A stretch of 64,000 bases of DNA. Origin: Pseudacidovorax intermedius. GTDB taxonomy: Bacteria; Pseudomonadota; Gammaproteobacteria; Burkholderiales; Burkholderiaceae_C. A program made the position numbers and the translations under genes. The stretch's first letter is position 1. Every line of letters starts with the position of its first letter. The notes beneath the pieces were generated by a model. The model searched no databases. It saw nothing but the letters and a program-made list of their open reading frames with translations, and was not told the origin of the DNA. Below are positions 52,213-61,298 of this stretch, piece after piece. The DNA is taken from contig NZ_QQAV01000001.1 of assembly GCF_003350475.1 (NCBI RefSeq), positions 550,836 to 614,835 on the forward strand, in the 5' to 3' direction.

Positions 52213-53724
52213 ATGGAAACCGAATTCAAGTTCCACATCCCCACCGAGCGGCTGGCCGCGGTCGAGGTCGACCTGCGCCAAGGCGCCGTGCAGCGCACCC
52301 GCATGCAGGCCCGCTACTTCGACACGCCCGGTGGCGCCCTGGCCGCCGCAGGCATGGCGCTGCGCCTGCGCAAGGAAGGCCGCCGCTGGGTGCAGACGGT
52401 CAAGGCCGCGGGGCACGGCCTGCTGCAGCGGCTGGAGCACAACGCCGACCTGGGCCCCGCCCGCGCCACCGACCTGCTGCAGCCCGACCTGCTGCGCCAC
52501 CAGGGCACGCCCGTGGGCGAGCGCCTGGTGCAGGTGCTGCAGGCCGCGGGCGAGGACCTGGTCGAGACCTACGCGACCGACATCTGGCGCCTGACGCGCG
52601 ACATGCGCCACGAGGGTGCGCGGGTCGAGCTGGCGCTGGACGTGGGCAAGATCGTCGCGCAGGCGCCCGCCGGCGGACCGATGCGTGTGGCGCCCGTGTG
52701 CGAGCTGGAACTGGAGCTGGTGCAGGGCCCGCTCGCGGGCCTGGTCGCCCTGTCACGGGATTGGGCGCAGCGCCATGGCCTGTGGCTGGGCACCGTCTCC
52801 AAAGCCGAGCGCGGCGAGCGGCTGATGAAGGGCATCGTCCAGGTGCCCGCGGTCAAGGCCGAGACGCCACGCTTCGAAAAAGACAGCCCGCCCGATGGCG
52901 CGGCGCTGCAGCGTCGGGTGATCGCCGCCTGCCTCGCCCAGATCCTGCCCAATGCCAGCGAGATCGCCGAGGGCAGCGAAGACAAAGAGCAGATCCACCA
53001 GCTGCGCATCGGCCTGCGCCGCCTGCGCACTGCGCTGCGCGAGCTGGCACCGCTGGCCGGCGGGCTGGACCCAGCCTGGGAAGCACCACTGCAGCGCGCC
53101 TTCCACGCCCTGGGCGCGCAGCGCGACCGGACGCAGGTGGTGGCCGAGTCGCGCCGCTGGATGGAAGGAAGCGACGCACCAGCCATGCGTGTGCCCGAAG
53201 CGAAGGATGCGCCCACGCCCGCGGACGCGGTGCGCGAGCCGGCCTTCCAGGGCGTGCTGGTGGCCCTGGCAGGCCGCGCGGCCGAAGACCCGGCCGAGGG
53301 CGTCGGGACGCTCGACGCCGATGCCACCCTCGCCCACCTGCGCCACCGCCTGCGCCGGCTGCACCGCCAGTCGCTGCGCGACGCCGAGCGCTTCGACCAG
53401 CTGGACGACGACCAGCGCCATCGCACCCGCAAGCGGCTCAAGCGGCTGCGCTACCTGGCCGAGTTCGTCGCGCCCCTGCTGGACGCCGGCCGCACGGCCC
53501 GCTACCTCGACCAGTTGCGCCCCGCGCAGGACGCGCTGGGCCTGTTCAACGACCAGGTGACGGCCCGCCGCCTCTACGAAGAGGCGGCCGAGCAGGACGC
53601 GCATGCCTGGTTCGCCATCGGCTGGCTGGCGGCGCAGCAGCCCCGCACCGCGAAGAAGGCCGGCAAGGCCTTGCGCCGGCTCGCGGATGCACCGAAGTTC
53701 TGGAAGGGCCGCCGCAAGGGCTGA
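52213..53724 (+). CDS. CYTH-CHAD protein (triphosphatase-like)
   Basis: A 503-residue fusion. The N-terminal CYTH domain starts with the ExExK motif (METEFKFHIP) and has further charged strands (MALRLRKEGRRWVQTVK, VCELELELVQGPLAGL). The C-terminal CHAD domain (about residues 235-503) is helical and His-rich in its conserved positions: IHQLRIGLRRLRTALREL, then the repeated unit LRHRLRRLHRQSLRDAERFD, KRLKRLRYLAEFVAPLLDAG. CYTH enzymes such as E. coli YgiF hydrolyse inorganic triphosphate; CHAD domains bind polyphosphate. A role in polyphosphate or triphosphate metabolism is therefore likely. No ppk or ppx gene is in the window. Confidence 0.92.
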   Translation: METEFKFHIPTERLAAVEVDLRQGAVQRTRMQARYFDTPGGALAAAGMALRLRKEGRRWVQTVKAAGHGLLQRLEHNADLGPARATDLLQPDLLRHQGTPVGERLVQVLQAAGEDLVETYATDIWRLTRDMRHEGARVELALDVGKIVAQAPAGGPMRVAPVCELELELVQGPLAGLVALSRDWAQRHGLWLGTVSKAERGERLMKGIVQVPAVKAETPRFEKDSPPDGAALQRRVIAACLAQILPNASEIAEGSEDKEQIHQLRIGLRRLRTALRELAPLAGGLDPAWEAPLQRAFHALGAQRDRTQVVAESRRWMEGSDAPAMRVPEAKDAPTPADAVREPAFQGVLVALAGRAAEDPAEGVGTLDADATLAHLRHRLRRLHRQSLRDAERFDQLDDDQRHRTRKRLKRLRYLAEFVAPLLDAGRTARYLDQLRPAQDALGLFNDQVTARRLYEEAAEQDAHAWFAIGWLAAQQPRTAKKAGKALRRLADAPKFWKGRRKG

Positions 53725-53750
53725 AAGGCCACGACGCCCAGGTGTCTCGG

Positions 53751-53790
53751 CCCCTCTTCCCTCGCGGGAGAGGGATTGGGGAGAGGGGGG
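53751..53790. repeat. second copy of REP-like hairpin
   Basis: cccctcttccctcgcgggagaggg followed by a G-rich tail, a near copy (one stem mismatch) of the element at 44000-44045. It lies in the gap between the convergent CYTH-CHAD and MFS genes. Confidence 0.7.
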
Positions 53791-53826
53791 AGCCGCCCCA
53801 GGGTGCTGCCCCGGCAAGCCCCACCC

Positions 53827-55092
53827 TCACCCCTCCCGCGGCGGCTGCGGCAGCAGGCGGTAGGCCAGCGCTCCGGCCGCCAGCATCAGCGCGATCGCGC
53901 CGAAGACGGCCTGGAAGGGCTCGATGCCCCGCGACTGCGCCGCCGTGGCGATGGCCCCGGTCGCCCACTGCATCAGCGCCACGCCGAGGAACATCGCCAT
54001 GGTGAACAGCGCCATGGCCCGGCCCGTGACGGCCATCGGGTAGGCGCCCTTCACGTCCGGGTACTGCAGCACCATGTAGCCCGAGAGCAGGCCGATGGCC
54101 AGGGCCAGCGCGATGTCCACGCTGGCCTGCGCATCGAAGGCCAGCACCGCGAAGAGCCCGGCGCAGACCACGGTGAAGCCGATCAGCCAGCGCCGGCGCC
54201 GCGCCGGCCCCGGATCGATGCGGCCGAAGAGCGGCGGCCCCGCGATGGCGATCACCGTCATCAACAGCGCCACGTTGCCGCTGGCCATCAGCGAGAAGCC
54301 ATGGCGTTGCATCAGCATCGGCCCCAGCCACAGGCCGCGCAGCGCCACGAAGGAGGCATAGGTGACCAGCGCGAGTGCCAGGATGCCCCAGGTGTGCGGC
54401 AGCAGCAGCAGGCCGGCGAAGGTGCGCACGGCGCTGCCCAGCGATTCGCGCGGCGCGTCCGCGGCCGGGGCCGGCTCATGCACGACCGCCGCGATGGCGA
54501 CCCAGGCCAGCAGCGAGGCCGCCGCCAGCACCCAGAAGCCCATGCGCCAGGAGCTGGCCTCGATCAGCCAGGCCAGCGGCGTGCCCGTGACCAGCATGCC
54601 GCAGCTGCCCAGGCCGAGGATGGCGCCCGACACCGCCGCGAAGCGCTCCGGCGCAAAGTGCCGCGCGATGAAGACGGTGCACACGAGAAAGGCGGGGGCG
54701 CAGCCGATGCCGATCAGCACCTGCCCCGCCACCAGAACGCCGAAGCTGGGCGCCAACGCCGACAACACCGCCCCGCCGATGGCCAGCGGAAAGGCCACCA
54801 GCACGGTGCGCCGCACGCCCTGCAGGTCGATGCCGATGCCCATCAGGAGCTGCAGCGCGCCGAAGGCGAAGTGGAAGGCGCCGGCGAACAGGCCCAGGGC
54901 CTGCGGGCTGAGGTGGAAGTCGGCGGCCAGCGGCGCGGCCATGATGGCGGCCACGGTGCGGAAGGCCTGGCTGAGCGCGAAGCCGGTGCTCAGCACCAGC
55001 AGCATGGTCCAGGGGCTGGGGGTCGAGGCGCGGGTGGCGGAGGGGAGCCGGGGCGCCGGGTCGGCGGCGCTGGCGGAAGGCGGCGGGGTCAT
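53827..55092 (-). CDS. MFS transporter
   Basis: A 421-residue membrane protein with about 12 helices. The first half has FRTVAAIMAAPLAADFHLSP (an early loop typical of NarK/organic-anion-type MFS) and GIDLQGVRRTVLVAFPLAIG after helix 2, then FIARHFAPERFAAVSGAILG. The second half follows after a long charged loop (VHEPAPAADAPRE). The substrate is unknown. It has no obvious regulator next door. The start MTPPPSASA was chosen because the longer frame is shadow sequence and this Met precedes the first helix by about 30 residues. Confidence 0.85.
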   Translation of the reverse strand: MTPPPSASAADPAPRLPSATRASTPSPWTMLLVLSTGFALSQAFRTVAAIMAAPLAADFHLSPQALGLFAGAFHFAFGALQLLMGIGIDLQGVRRTVLVAFPLAIGGAVLSALAPSFGVLVAGQVLIGIGCAPAFLVCTVFIARHFAPERFAAVSGAILGLGSCGMLVTGTPLAWLIEASSWRMGFWVLAAASLLAWVAIAAVVHEPAPAADAPRESLGSAVRTFAGLLLLPHTWGILALALVTYASFVALRGLWLGPMLMQRHGFSLMASGNVALLMTVIAIAGPPLFGRIDPGPARRRRWLIGFTVVCAGLFAVLAFDAQASVDIALALAIGLLSGYMVLQYPDVKGAYPMAVTGRAMALFTMAMFLGVALMQWATGAIATAAQSRGIEPFQAVFGAIALMLAAGALAYRLLPQPPREG

Positions 55093-55211
55093 GGGCGGCG
55101 CGTGCGCCCATCGGGTGTGGACGCGTTCTGGGTGGTGTCTCCAGCGTCGGAGCCTAACGTGAAAGCCGCCGGGGCGTGTGGCGCCTGCGAGGCAGGGGGC
55201 CAGGCGCCGAT

Positions 55212-55238
55212 CCGTTCGCCGTGGGCGTGTCGAAGGGC
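55212..55238. repeat. degenerate copy of the CTTCGACA-type dispersed element
   Basis: CCGTTCGCCGTGGGCGTGTCGAAGGGC is about three-quarters identical to the reverse complement of the element at 38853-38877. It lies in the 200-bp gap upstream of the MFS gene. Confidence 0.45.
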
Positions 55239-55292
55239 AGGCCGCACATGTCCCGGCGTCGACGCGCTCGGCCCGGACGGGGAGCGGGCGGC

Positions 55293-55616
55293 TCAGTCCG
55301 GACGGTCGGGGCTGCTCGTCCAGCCCCAGCCCAGCAACTCGGCCAGCCGCTGCACCGTCCAGCCGGCCTCGTCGGCCCCCAGGCCGGAATCGGTGCTGCG
55401 CAGGCCGGCCAGGCAGCGCTGCAGCACCTCCTGGTCGCTCACCGTGCCGCTCTGCGACAGGCCCAGCGCCTGGCCGGTCAGCAGTTGGGCCAGGTCCTCG
55501 CACAGCTCGTAGCGCTGGCGCACCACGGCCAGCGGCTCGCGCAGGCGCTGGCGGGCGTCGGCGTACAGCGCGAGGAAGGAAGGAGGGATCTCGGTCTGCT
55601 GGTCTTCGCCGTCCAT
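55293..55616 (-). CDS. small conserved protein, 'ATPase with chaperone activity'-annotated family
   Basis: A 107-residue protein beginning MDGEDQQTEIPPSFLALYAD and continuing with PLAVVRQRYELCEDLAQLLT, then VSDQEVLQRCLAGLRSTDSG and WTVQRLAELLGWGW. It matches a short Burkholderiales family with the IPPSFLAL and RYELCED motifs that is often annotated as ATPase with chaperone activity, though I see no P-loop or other ATPase motif here. Function is therefore unknown. The start is set at MDGED; an upstream in-frame region adds sequence that is Arg/Gly-rich. It lies alone on the minus strand, between the MFS and infA genes. Confidence 0.72.
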   Translation of the reverse strand: MDGEDQQTEIPPSFLALYADARQRLREPLAVVRQRYELCEDLAQLLTGQALGLSQSGTVSDQEVLQRCLAGLRSTDSGLGADEAGWTVQRLAELLGWGWTSSPDRPD

Positions 55617-55812
55617 GGGCACAAACAAGAAAGGGCCTCCTGCGAGACCCTGGGTGATGAAAAGAAGGACAGGGCCCCTGTGCGGAACCCTGGACCATGA
55701 AGCGCGAGCGCCCCGAAGACCTTGCGCCGTCCGAAGGAAGGCTTCAGCGAAGGCCCGTCGCCGTGGTCGCCGGGTCGGCCAGCCCTGCGGCACTGCGCAG
55801 GCGCCGCCTCGG

Positions 55813-56067
55813 TCAGCGGCGGGAGCCTTCGGGCGGCGGGCCGCGGCGCTCGAGGTGGCGGAAGGTGATGCGGCCCTTGCTCAGGTCGTAGGGCGACATC
55901 TCCAGCGACACCTTGTCGCCCAGGATGATGCGGATGTGGTTCTTGCGTACCTTGCCGCCGCTGTACGCGATGACCTCGTGGCCGTTTTCCAGCGTCACGC
56001 GGTAGCGCGAGTCGGGCAGCACTTCGGTGACCGCCCCTTGCATTTCAATCAGCTCTTCCTTCGCCAT
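55813..56067 (-). CDS. infA: translation initiation factor IF-1
   Basis: An 84-residue S1-fold IF-1 ([71 protein letters not shown]). The core matches classical IF-1, which binds the ribosomal A site during initiation. The C-terminal tail [13 protein letters not shown] is longer than that of the 72-residue canonical protein and rich in Arg and Pro. Several beta-proteobacteria carry a second infA of this extended form; whether this is the only copy cannot be told from the window. It stands alone, 196 bp from the neighbouring minus-strand gene, with a 286-bp gap on its upstream side. Confidence 0.93.
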   Translation of the reverse strand: MAKEELIEMQGAVTEVLPDSRYRVTLENGHEVIAYSGGKVRKNHIRIILGDKVSLEMSPYDLSKGRITFRHLERRGPPPEGSRR

Positions 56068-56353
56068 GTCGTGTGTCCTCTCGGAGGCAGGACGCCGGTA
56101 CCCGAACCGGCTGCCGTTGCCGGCGCCCGAGCCTGTGTACGTGGAGAAGGCGGGCGCGAAACTGTCAGGGGTGCGTGGCGACCCACAAACGGATCGCCAC
56201 GATCTCAACGCTTGAATGTCGCCACGCGCGGACAGCCCGCGCGGTGCAAAACCGCGGGATTGTAGCGGCGCAGTCGGTGGGCTGGCGCCCTTCCCAGACC
56301 AGACGCGCCCTTGGCCGACACGCCCGGGCGTGGCCTGCGCGCACCATGCGGCG

Positions 56354-57280
56354 ATGTCTCGCGCCTCTTGGTTGCCGCTGTCCGGCGGTGCCCCGCCCGT
56401 CTCCGCCCGCCTCAAGATCGGTCTGTCGGCCTGCTTCTCGCATGCCGACCCCAAGCGCTCGCTGTTCACAAACAAGACGCTGCAGTATGTGGAGCAGTCG
56501 ATCTGCCACTGGCTGATGTCGGCCGGCGCAATGGTGGTGATGGTGCCCTGCCCCACCGGCGACACCGCCCGCGGCGACACCAGCCTGGCGCACTACGCCG
56601 AATGGCTGGACGGCGTGGTGATGCATGGCGGCGCCGACGTGTGGCCCGGCAGCTACGGCGAGGAGCCCCTGAAGGAAGCCTGGATCGGCGACCGCATCCG
56701 CGACCTGTACGACCTGGCGCTGGTGGAGGCCTTCGAGCAGGCAGGCAAGCCGATCTTCGGCGTCTGCCGCGGGCTGCAGCTGATCAACGTGGCCTTCGGC
56801 GGCTCGCTCTACCAGGACATCGAGGAGCAGCACGGCCACCCGCAGACGCTGCGCCACCGCGATCCGGTGACCTACGACCAGAACTTCCACGGCATCGAGA
56901 TCGTGCCGGGCACGCGCCTGGCGCAGATGTACCCGGGCGTGGACCAGGCGCGGGTCAACAGCATCCACCACCAGGGCATCAAGAATCTGGCCCCGGGCTT
57001 CGAAGTGGAGGCCTGGAGCCTGCCCGACCATGTGCCCGAGGCGATCCGCCGCCGACCGAACCAGGGCAGCCACAGCTACATCGCGGCGACGCAGTGGCAC
57101 CCGGAGTTCCACAAGTACGGCGGCACGGACACGATCAACGACACGCCGATCCTGCACGACTTCCTGTGGGCCTGCGCCACCGCGCGGGTGCAGCCGCACC
57201 GGCCGCTGCGGCAGATGCCGGGGCGCATCCGCGACCGCGCTTCGCGGCTGCTGCGGCAGGCGTTGTTGCGGCGGGACTGA
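56354..57280 (+). CDS. class I glutamine amidotransferase-like hydrolase (PuuD-like)
   Basis: A 308-residue peptidase C26-type protein similar to gamma-glutamyl-GABA hydrolase PuuD. The catalytic Cys is C138 in [20 protein letters not shown]; the His and Glu lie in [13 protein letters not shown]. The N-terminal segment [20 protein letters not shown] and the metal/substrate region [20 protein letters not shown] are also typical. It hydrolyses gamma-glutamyl amides, such as gamma-glutamyl-GABA in putrescine breakdown, but the partner genes puuA/B/C are not in the window. The last 30 residues ([20 protein letters not shown]) are an Arg-rich tail not seen in the core family. It is divergent from infA. 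Confidence 0.9.
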   Translation: MSRASWLPLSGGAPPVSARLKIGLSACFSHADPKRSLFTNKTLQYVEQSICHWLMSAGAMVVMVPCPTGDTARGDTSLAHYAEWLDGVVMHGGADVWPGSYGEEPLKEAWIGDRIRDLYDLALVEAFEQAGKPIFGVCRGLQLINVAFGGSLYQDIEEQHGHPQTLRHRDPVTYDQNFHGIEIVPGTRLAQMYPGVDQARVNSIHHQGIKNLAPGFEVEAWSLPDHVPEAIRRRPNQGSHSYIAATQWHPEFHKYGGTDTINDTPILHDFLWACATARVQPHRPLRQMPGRIRDRASRLLRQALLRRD

Positions 57281-57353
57281 GGGGCTGGGCATCGGCCGCA
57301 TGTACGGTGCGGTGCGGTTGATGCGGGTTGGTGCGAGTGGTGCGAGTGGCGCG

Positions 57354-57525
57354 GGCGCTAACCCGGCAGAGGACGCCGGCATGCGCGCTCCCGGTGCACG
57401 CTCGCGCTGACCGACTTGCTGCACAGGACGGGTGCTCGCTCTCCACCGACGCGCCTTCCGCACTGCACGGCGCCGCGAATGGCACCTCCGCACGCACACC
57501 GGCATCCTCCGCCTCGACGCTGCGC
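57354..57525. repeat. left arm of a 172-bp inverted repeat pair
   Basis: The arm begins ggcgctaacccggcagagg and ends gacgctgcgc. It matches the reverse complement of 57846-58017 at roughly 90% identity over its whole length. Differences are scattered single bases and no gap is needed to align the arms. It does not encode a recognisable protein. Confidence 0.85.
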
Positions 57526-57552
57526 TCGAGCCCTCCCCTTTTCAGGCCGCAC

Positions 57553-57640
57553 GACCGTGGGACCGTGGGACCGTGGGACCGTGGGACCGTGGGACCGTGG
57601 GACCGTGGGACCGTGGGACCGTGGGACCGTGGGACCGTGC
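57553..57640. repeat. 11 tandem copies of GACCGTGG (minisatellite)
   Basis: Ten identical 8-bp units followed by one unit with a final C (gaccgtgc) and a partial one (gaccgta). The array lies between the two 172-bp inverted repeat arms. The 8-bp unit is not a multiple of three, and no reading frame uses it. Copy number is likely to vary between strains. Confidence 0.97.
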
Positions 57641-57696
57641 GACCGTAAGGCCGCGGAGTCCTCGCGGGTCGTAATGGAGGGCCAGTCGACCCCAGA

Positions 57697-57813
57697 CCGT
57701 TCGGGCTGAGCCTGTCGAAGCCTCGAGCGTCAGGGTTGTGATGACGCTGGCCAGGACGACTCGGCCTTTGCATCGCGCGCCGCTTTGCCCTTCGACAGGC
57801 TCAGGACGAACGG
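57697..57813. repeat. inner inverted pair of CTTCGACA-type elements
   Basis: CCGTTCGGGCTGAGCCTGTC at 57697 with its continuation to 57722, and CCCTTCGACAGGCTCAGGAC at 57788 with its continuation to 57813, are inverted copies of the dispersed element also seen at 38809-38877. They lie between the minisatellite and the right 172-bp arm. Confidence 0.7.
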
Positions 57814-57845
57814 ATTCGGGGCGGGGCGCAATCGCGGCCGTTCAG

Positions 57846-58017
57846 GCGCAGCGTCGAGGCGGAGGATGCCGGTGTGCGTGCGGAGGTGCCATTCGCGGCG
57901 CCGTGCAGTGCCCCAAGCACGTCGGCGGAGAGCGAGCACCCGTCCCGTGCAACAAGCCGGTCGGCGCGAGCGTGCACCGGGAGCGCGCATGCCGGCGTCC
58001 TCTGCCGGGTTAGCGCC
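57846..58017. repeat. right arm of the 172-bp inverted repeat pair
   Basis: The arm begins gcgcagcgtcgaggcggagg and ends gggttagcgcc; it is the inverted partner of 57354-57525. The 320 bp between the arms holds the minisatellite and two dispersed elements. Terminal flanks show no clear target-site duplication. Confidence 0.85.
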
Positions 58018-58201
58018 CCTCCCACTCGCGCCTCCCGCCCGGCCACGCAACGCAGGACACGCACGCCCACGCACGCAACGCACGCCGCGCCGCACTGCGC
58101 TACGCGAACCACGAACTGCGAACCCCGATCCAAAGCTCAAGACTTGCGCCGTCGAGAACCCGCCCCGGGCAGACCGGGATGCGAGCCCCGCAACACGAAC
58201 C

Positions 58202-61165
58202 TCAGCCTTCCAGGTTCTTGCCCACGATCCCCGCCAGGTCGAACATCGACACCTGGTCACGACCGAACAGCGGACGCAGCTTGTCGTCGGCGTTGATGGC
58301 GCGCTTGTCCTTGGCGTCCTGCAGGCCGTTGGCCTTGATGTAGTCCCACAGCTTCTTGATCACCTCGGGCCGCGCCACCGGCTCCGGCCCGATCACCGCC
58401 GCGAGCGCCGCACTGGGCTGACGCCCCGCGGCGGCGCTGGTCTTGCGCGGGGCCTTGGGGGCCGCCGCCTTCTTGGCCGCCGGGGCCTTGGCGGCGGTCT
58501 TCGTCGCACTCTTTGCAGCCGCCTTCTTGGCAGCCGGCACTCGGGCCGGCGCGGCCGATGCCGTCTTGCGCGGCGGGAACTTGGAGGCGCGCGGCTCGAA
58601 CTCGAACGTCACCTTGCCCTCTTCCGCATTCCATGCCAGGAAGGCCTTGAAGGACCGGCGCGTGCGCATGCTGACGAACTTGTCGAGCAGGTCCGTCTTG
58701 CCGGTGGCCAGCAGCTTGCGCATCTGCTCCTCCTCCACCGGCTGCTGCAGGATCACCTTGCCGGTCTTGAAGTCGCAGCTGGGCGTGGGATGGTCGGCCG
58801 TGGGCACCGAACGCTCGCACACATAGTTGGCGCCCAGCTCGTGCACACCCGCACCGCACTTGGGGCAAGGGCCCAGCGAGGGCGCGGCGCCGAAGTCGAT
58901 GATCTCGCCCGTCTCGGCCGGGTCCTTGCCGTCGTCGCCGAAGTCGAACTCCAGCTTCCAGTTGTGGTCCTCGTCGCTGTGCTTGAGCACAATCTCGGCC
59001 ACGAAGGGCCAGCCGGCCTTGGAGCGGAAGCCTTCCAGCGGGCCGATGTGCTTGTCCCGCACCAGCTGCTCGGCCTCGGCCAGCTCGAAAGTGCGGCCGG
59101 CCGGCGACTTGGTGAAGGAGAAGCCGCAGGCGTCCTGGCCGCTGCCCGACTTGCCGGTGCAGGCGAAGCGCCGGTAGTTCTCGCGCACGATGCCGCCGCA
59201 GTTGGGGCACGGCGCGGCCAGCGTGGCGTAGTCGCCGGGCACGGTGTCGCGGTCGTATTCCTTGGCCTTGCGCACGATGTGCTCGGTCATGCCCGCGATC
59301 TGGCGCATGAACTCGTCGCGGCTCAGGTGGCCCTGCTCCATCTGCGCCAGCTTGTGCTCCCACTCGCCAGTCAGCTCGGGCTTGGAGAGCTCCTCCACGC
59401 CCAGCCCGCGCAGCAGCGTCATCAGCTGGAAGGCCTTGGCGGTGGGGATCAGCTCGCGGCCCTCGCGCAGCATGTACTTCTCGTTGAGCAGGCCTTCGAT
59501 GATGGCGGCGCGGGTGGCGGGCGTGCCCAGGCCCTTCTCCTGCATGGCCTCGCGCAGCTCGTCGTCGTCCACCAGCTTGCCGGCGCCTTCCATGGCGCCC
59601 AGCAGCGTGGCTTCGCTATAGCGCGCGGGCGGGCGGGTCTTGAGGGCCTTGACCTCGGCGCTCTCGGTGTTCACCTGCTCGCCGGGCTTGACGGGCACCA
59701 GCGTCTTGCCGTCCTTGTCGTCGTCGGTGGCGGCTTCCTTGCCGTAGATGGCGAGCCAGCCCGGCTTGACCAGCACCTTGCCGTCGGAGCGGAAGCTGTG
59801 CTTCTTGCCCGCTGCCTCGACGGTGCTGATGCGCGTCGTGACCTGGAATTCGGCGCTCGGAAAGAACACCGACAGGAAGCGCCGCACCACGAAGTCGTAG
59901 AGCTTCTGCTCGGCGTCCGACAGGCCGCTGGGCGCCTGCAGCGTGGGAATGATGGCGAAGTGGTCCGACACCTTGGCGTTGTCGAAGACGCGCTTAGTGG
60001 GCTTGACGTAGTTCTGGTCGATGGCCTGCTGCGCGAAGGGCGCCAGGTGACGCATGCCGCTGTTGGCGAGCATGCCCAGGGTGTCCTTCACCACGGGCAG
60101 GTAGTCCTCGGGCAGGGCGCGCGAGTCGGTCCGCGGATAGGTCAGCGCCTTGTGCCGCTCGTACAGCGACTGGGCCAGCGCCAGCGTGGTCTTGGCCGAG
60201 AAGCCGAAGCGGCTGTTGGCCTCGCGCTGCAGCGAAGTGAGGTCGAACAGCAGCGGGCTGGCCTGGGTGGTGGGCTTGCTCTCTTCCGTGACGGTGGCGG
60301 GCCGGCCGCGCACCGCCTCGGCGATGGCACGGGCCTCGGCCGCGGTCCACAGGCGGTCGGCGCGCTGCTCGGGGTCGGGTTCGCCATTGGGAAGCAGCGG
60401 GGCGTTGGCCTTCTTCCAGGCCGGGTCGAAATACTTGCCCGGGTACTGGCCGGCCTGCGCCTGGAAGACCGCGTGGATCTCCCAGTAGTCGCGGCTGACG
60501 AACTTGCGGATCTGCTCCTCGCGCTCGACCACGATGGACAGCGTGGGCGTCTGCACCCGGCCGACGGTGGTCAGGAAGAAGCCGCCGTCGCGCGAGTTGA
60601 AGGCCGTCATGGCCCGCGTGCCGTTGATGCCCACCAGCCAGTCGGCCTCGGAGCGCGAGCGGGCGGCATCGGCCAGGCCCTGCATCTCGCGCTCGGAGCG
60701 CAGGCGGTCGAAGCCGTCGCGGATGGCCTGCGGCGTCATCGACTGCAGCCAGAGCCGGCGGATCGGCTTGCCCAGTGGCTTGGCGCCGCCGGCGTACTGC
60801 TCGATCAGGCGGAAGATCAGCTCGCCCTCGCGGCCCGCGTCGCAGGCGTTGACCAGTTGCGTGACGTCCTTGCGGCGCGCCAGGCGCACCACGGCGTTCA
60901 GGCGGCCCTTGGTCTTGTCCACGGGCTTGAGGTCGAAGTGCGGCGGGATCACCGGCAGGTGCGCAAAGCTCCACTTGCCGCGCTTGACGTCGTACTGCTC
61001 GGGGGCCTGGATCTCCACCAGGTGGCCCACGGCGCTGGTCACGACGTAGTTGTCGTTCTCGAAATGCTCGTCGTGCTTGTCGAACTTGCCGGACACGGGC
61101 GTGAGCGCGCGCACGATGTCCTGCGCCACCGACGGCTTTTCCGCTATCACCAAGGTCTTCGTCAT
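58202..61165 (-). CDS. topB: DNA topoisomerase III with C-terminal SWIB domain
   Basis: A 987-residue type IA topoisomerase. The TOPRIM domain starts TKTLVIAEKPSVAQDIVRAL and includes CDAGREGELIFRLI (about 108-121). The catalytic Tyr is Y343 in KALTYPRTDSRALP. Two Cys-rich zinc motifs follow (CPNCGGIV...CTGKSG, CPKCGAGV...CERSVP). A Lys/Ala-rich, histone-H1-like linker (about 860-915) leads to a C-terminal SWIB/MDM2 domain of about 70 residues (EVIKKLWDYIKANGLQDAKD, KLRPLFGRDQVSMFDLAGI). The enzyme relaxes and decatenates DNA; the SWIB domain is a chromatin-type protein interaction module. The start MTKTL was preferred over MRDFQ five codons upstream. It is divergent from the SET-domain gene. 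Confidence 0.95.
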   Translation of the reverse strand: MTKTLVIAEKPSVAQDIVRALTPVSGKFDKHDEHFENDNYVVTSAVGHLVEIQAPEQYDVKRGKWSFAHLPVIPPHFDLKPVDKTKGRLNAVVRLARRKDVTQLVNACDAGREGELIFRLIEQYAGGAKPLGKPIRRLWLQSMTPQAIRDGFDRLRSEREMQGLADAARSRSEADWLVGINGTRAMTAFNSRDGGFFLTTVGRVQTPTLSIVVEREEQIRKFVSRDYWEIHAVFQAQAGQYPGKYFDPAWKKANAPLLPNGEPDPEQRADRLWTAAEARAIAEAVRGRPATVTEESKPTTQASPLLFDLTSLQREANSRFGFSAKTTLALAQSLYERHKALTYPRTDSRALPEDYLPVVKDTLGMLANSGMRHLAPFAQQAIDQNYVKPTKRVFDNAKVSDHFAIIPTLQAPSGLSDAEQKLYDFVVRRFLSVFFPSAEFQVTTRISTVEAAGKKHSFRSDGKVLVKPGWLAIYGKEAATDDDKDGKTLVPVKPGEQVNTESAEVKALKTRPPARYSEATLLGAMEGAGKLVDDDELREAMQEKGLGTPATRAAIIEGLLNEKYMLREGRELIPTAKAFQLMTLLRGLGVEELSKPELTGEWEHKLAQMEQGHLSRDEFMRQIAGMTEHIVRKAKEYDRDTVPGDYATLAAPCPNCGGIVRENYRRFACTGKSGSGQDACGFSFTKSPAGRTFELAEAEQLVRDKHIGPLEGFRSKAGWPFVAEIVLKHSDEDHNWKLEFDFGDDGKDPAETGEIIDFGAAPSLGPCPKCGAGVHELGANYVCERSVPTADHPTPSCDFKTGKVILQQPVEEEQMRKLLATGKTDLLDKFVSMRTRRSFKAFLAWNAEEGKVTFEFEPRASKFPPRKTASAAPARVPAAKKAAAKSATKTAAKAPAAKKAAAPKAPRKTSAAAGRQPSAALAAVIGPEPVARPEVIKKLWDYIKANGLQDAKDKRAINADDKLRPLFGRDQVSMFDLAGIVGKNLEG

Positions 61166-61298
61166 CTGGAAATCTCTCATGGGCAAGAGCCGCCGGGGGC
61201 CCGGACGGACCGGCACCTTCGGGGACAAAACCCCGGCGCCCACGACGGGCGGCGGCGGCCGGCGACGCGCCGGACGGCTCTCTATACTCTGCGCCTCT

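Larger units (their letters stand above)
57281..58201. other. 920-bp gene-free region rich in repeats
   Basis: No credible coding region is visible here. The region holds a pair of 172-bp inverted repeats, an 8-bp minisatellite and two inverted dispersed elements (all listed separately). The remainder (58018-58201) is GC-rich and featureless. The region separates the PuuD-like gene from the 3' end of topB. Confidence 0.8.

Noticed and set aside
56068-56353. Possible RNA gene between infA and the PuuD-like gene
   Set aside because: No tRNA cloverleaf, rRNA or riboswitch pattern could be built; only GC-rich spacer with likely promoters.
57553-57640. Possible CRISPR array
   Set aside because: Units are 8 bp with no spacers; this is a simple tandem repeat. 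The 25-bp repeats at 8422-8495 also have no spacers, and no cas genes are in the window.
58018-58201. Possible small coding region after the inverted repeats
   Set aside because: The frames present have no ribosome site and only Arg/Thr/Pro-rich composition.
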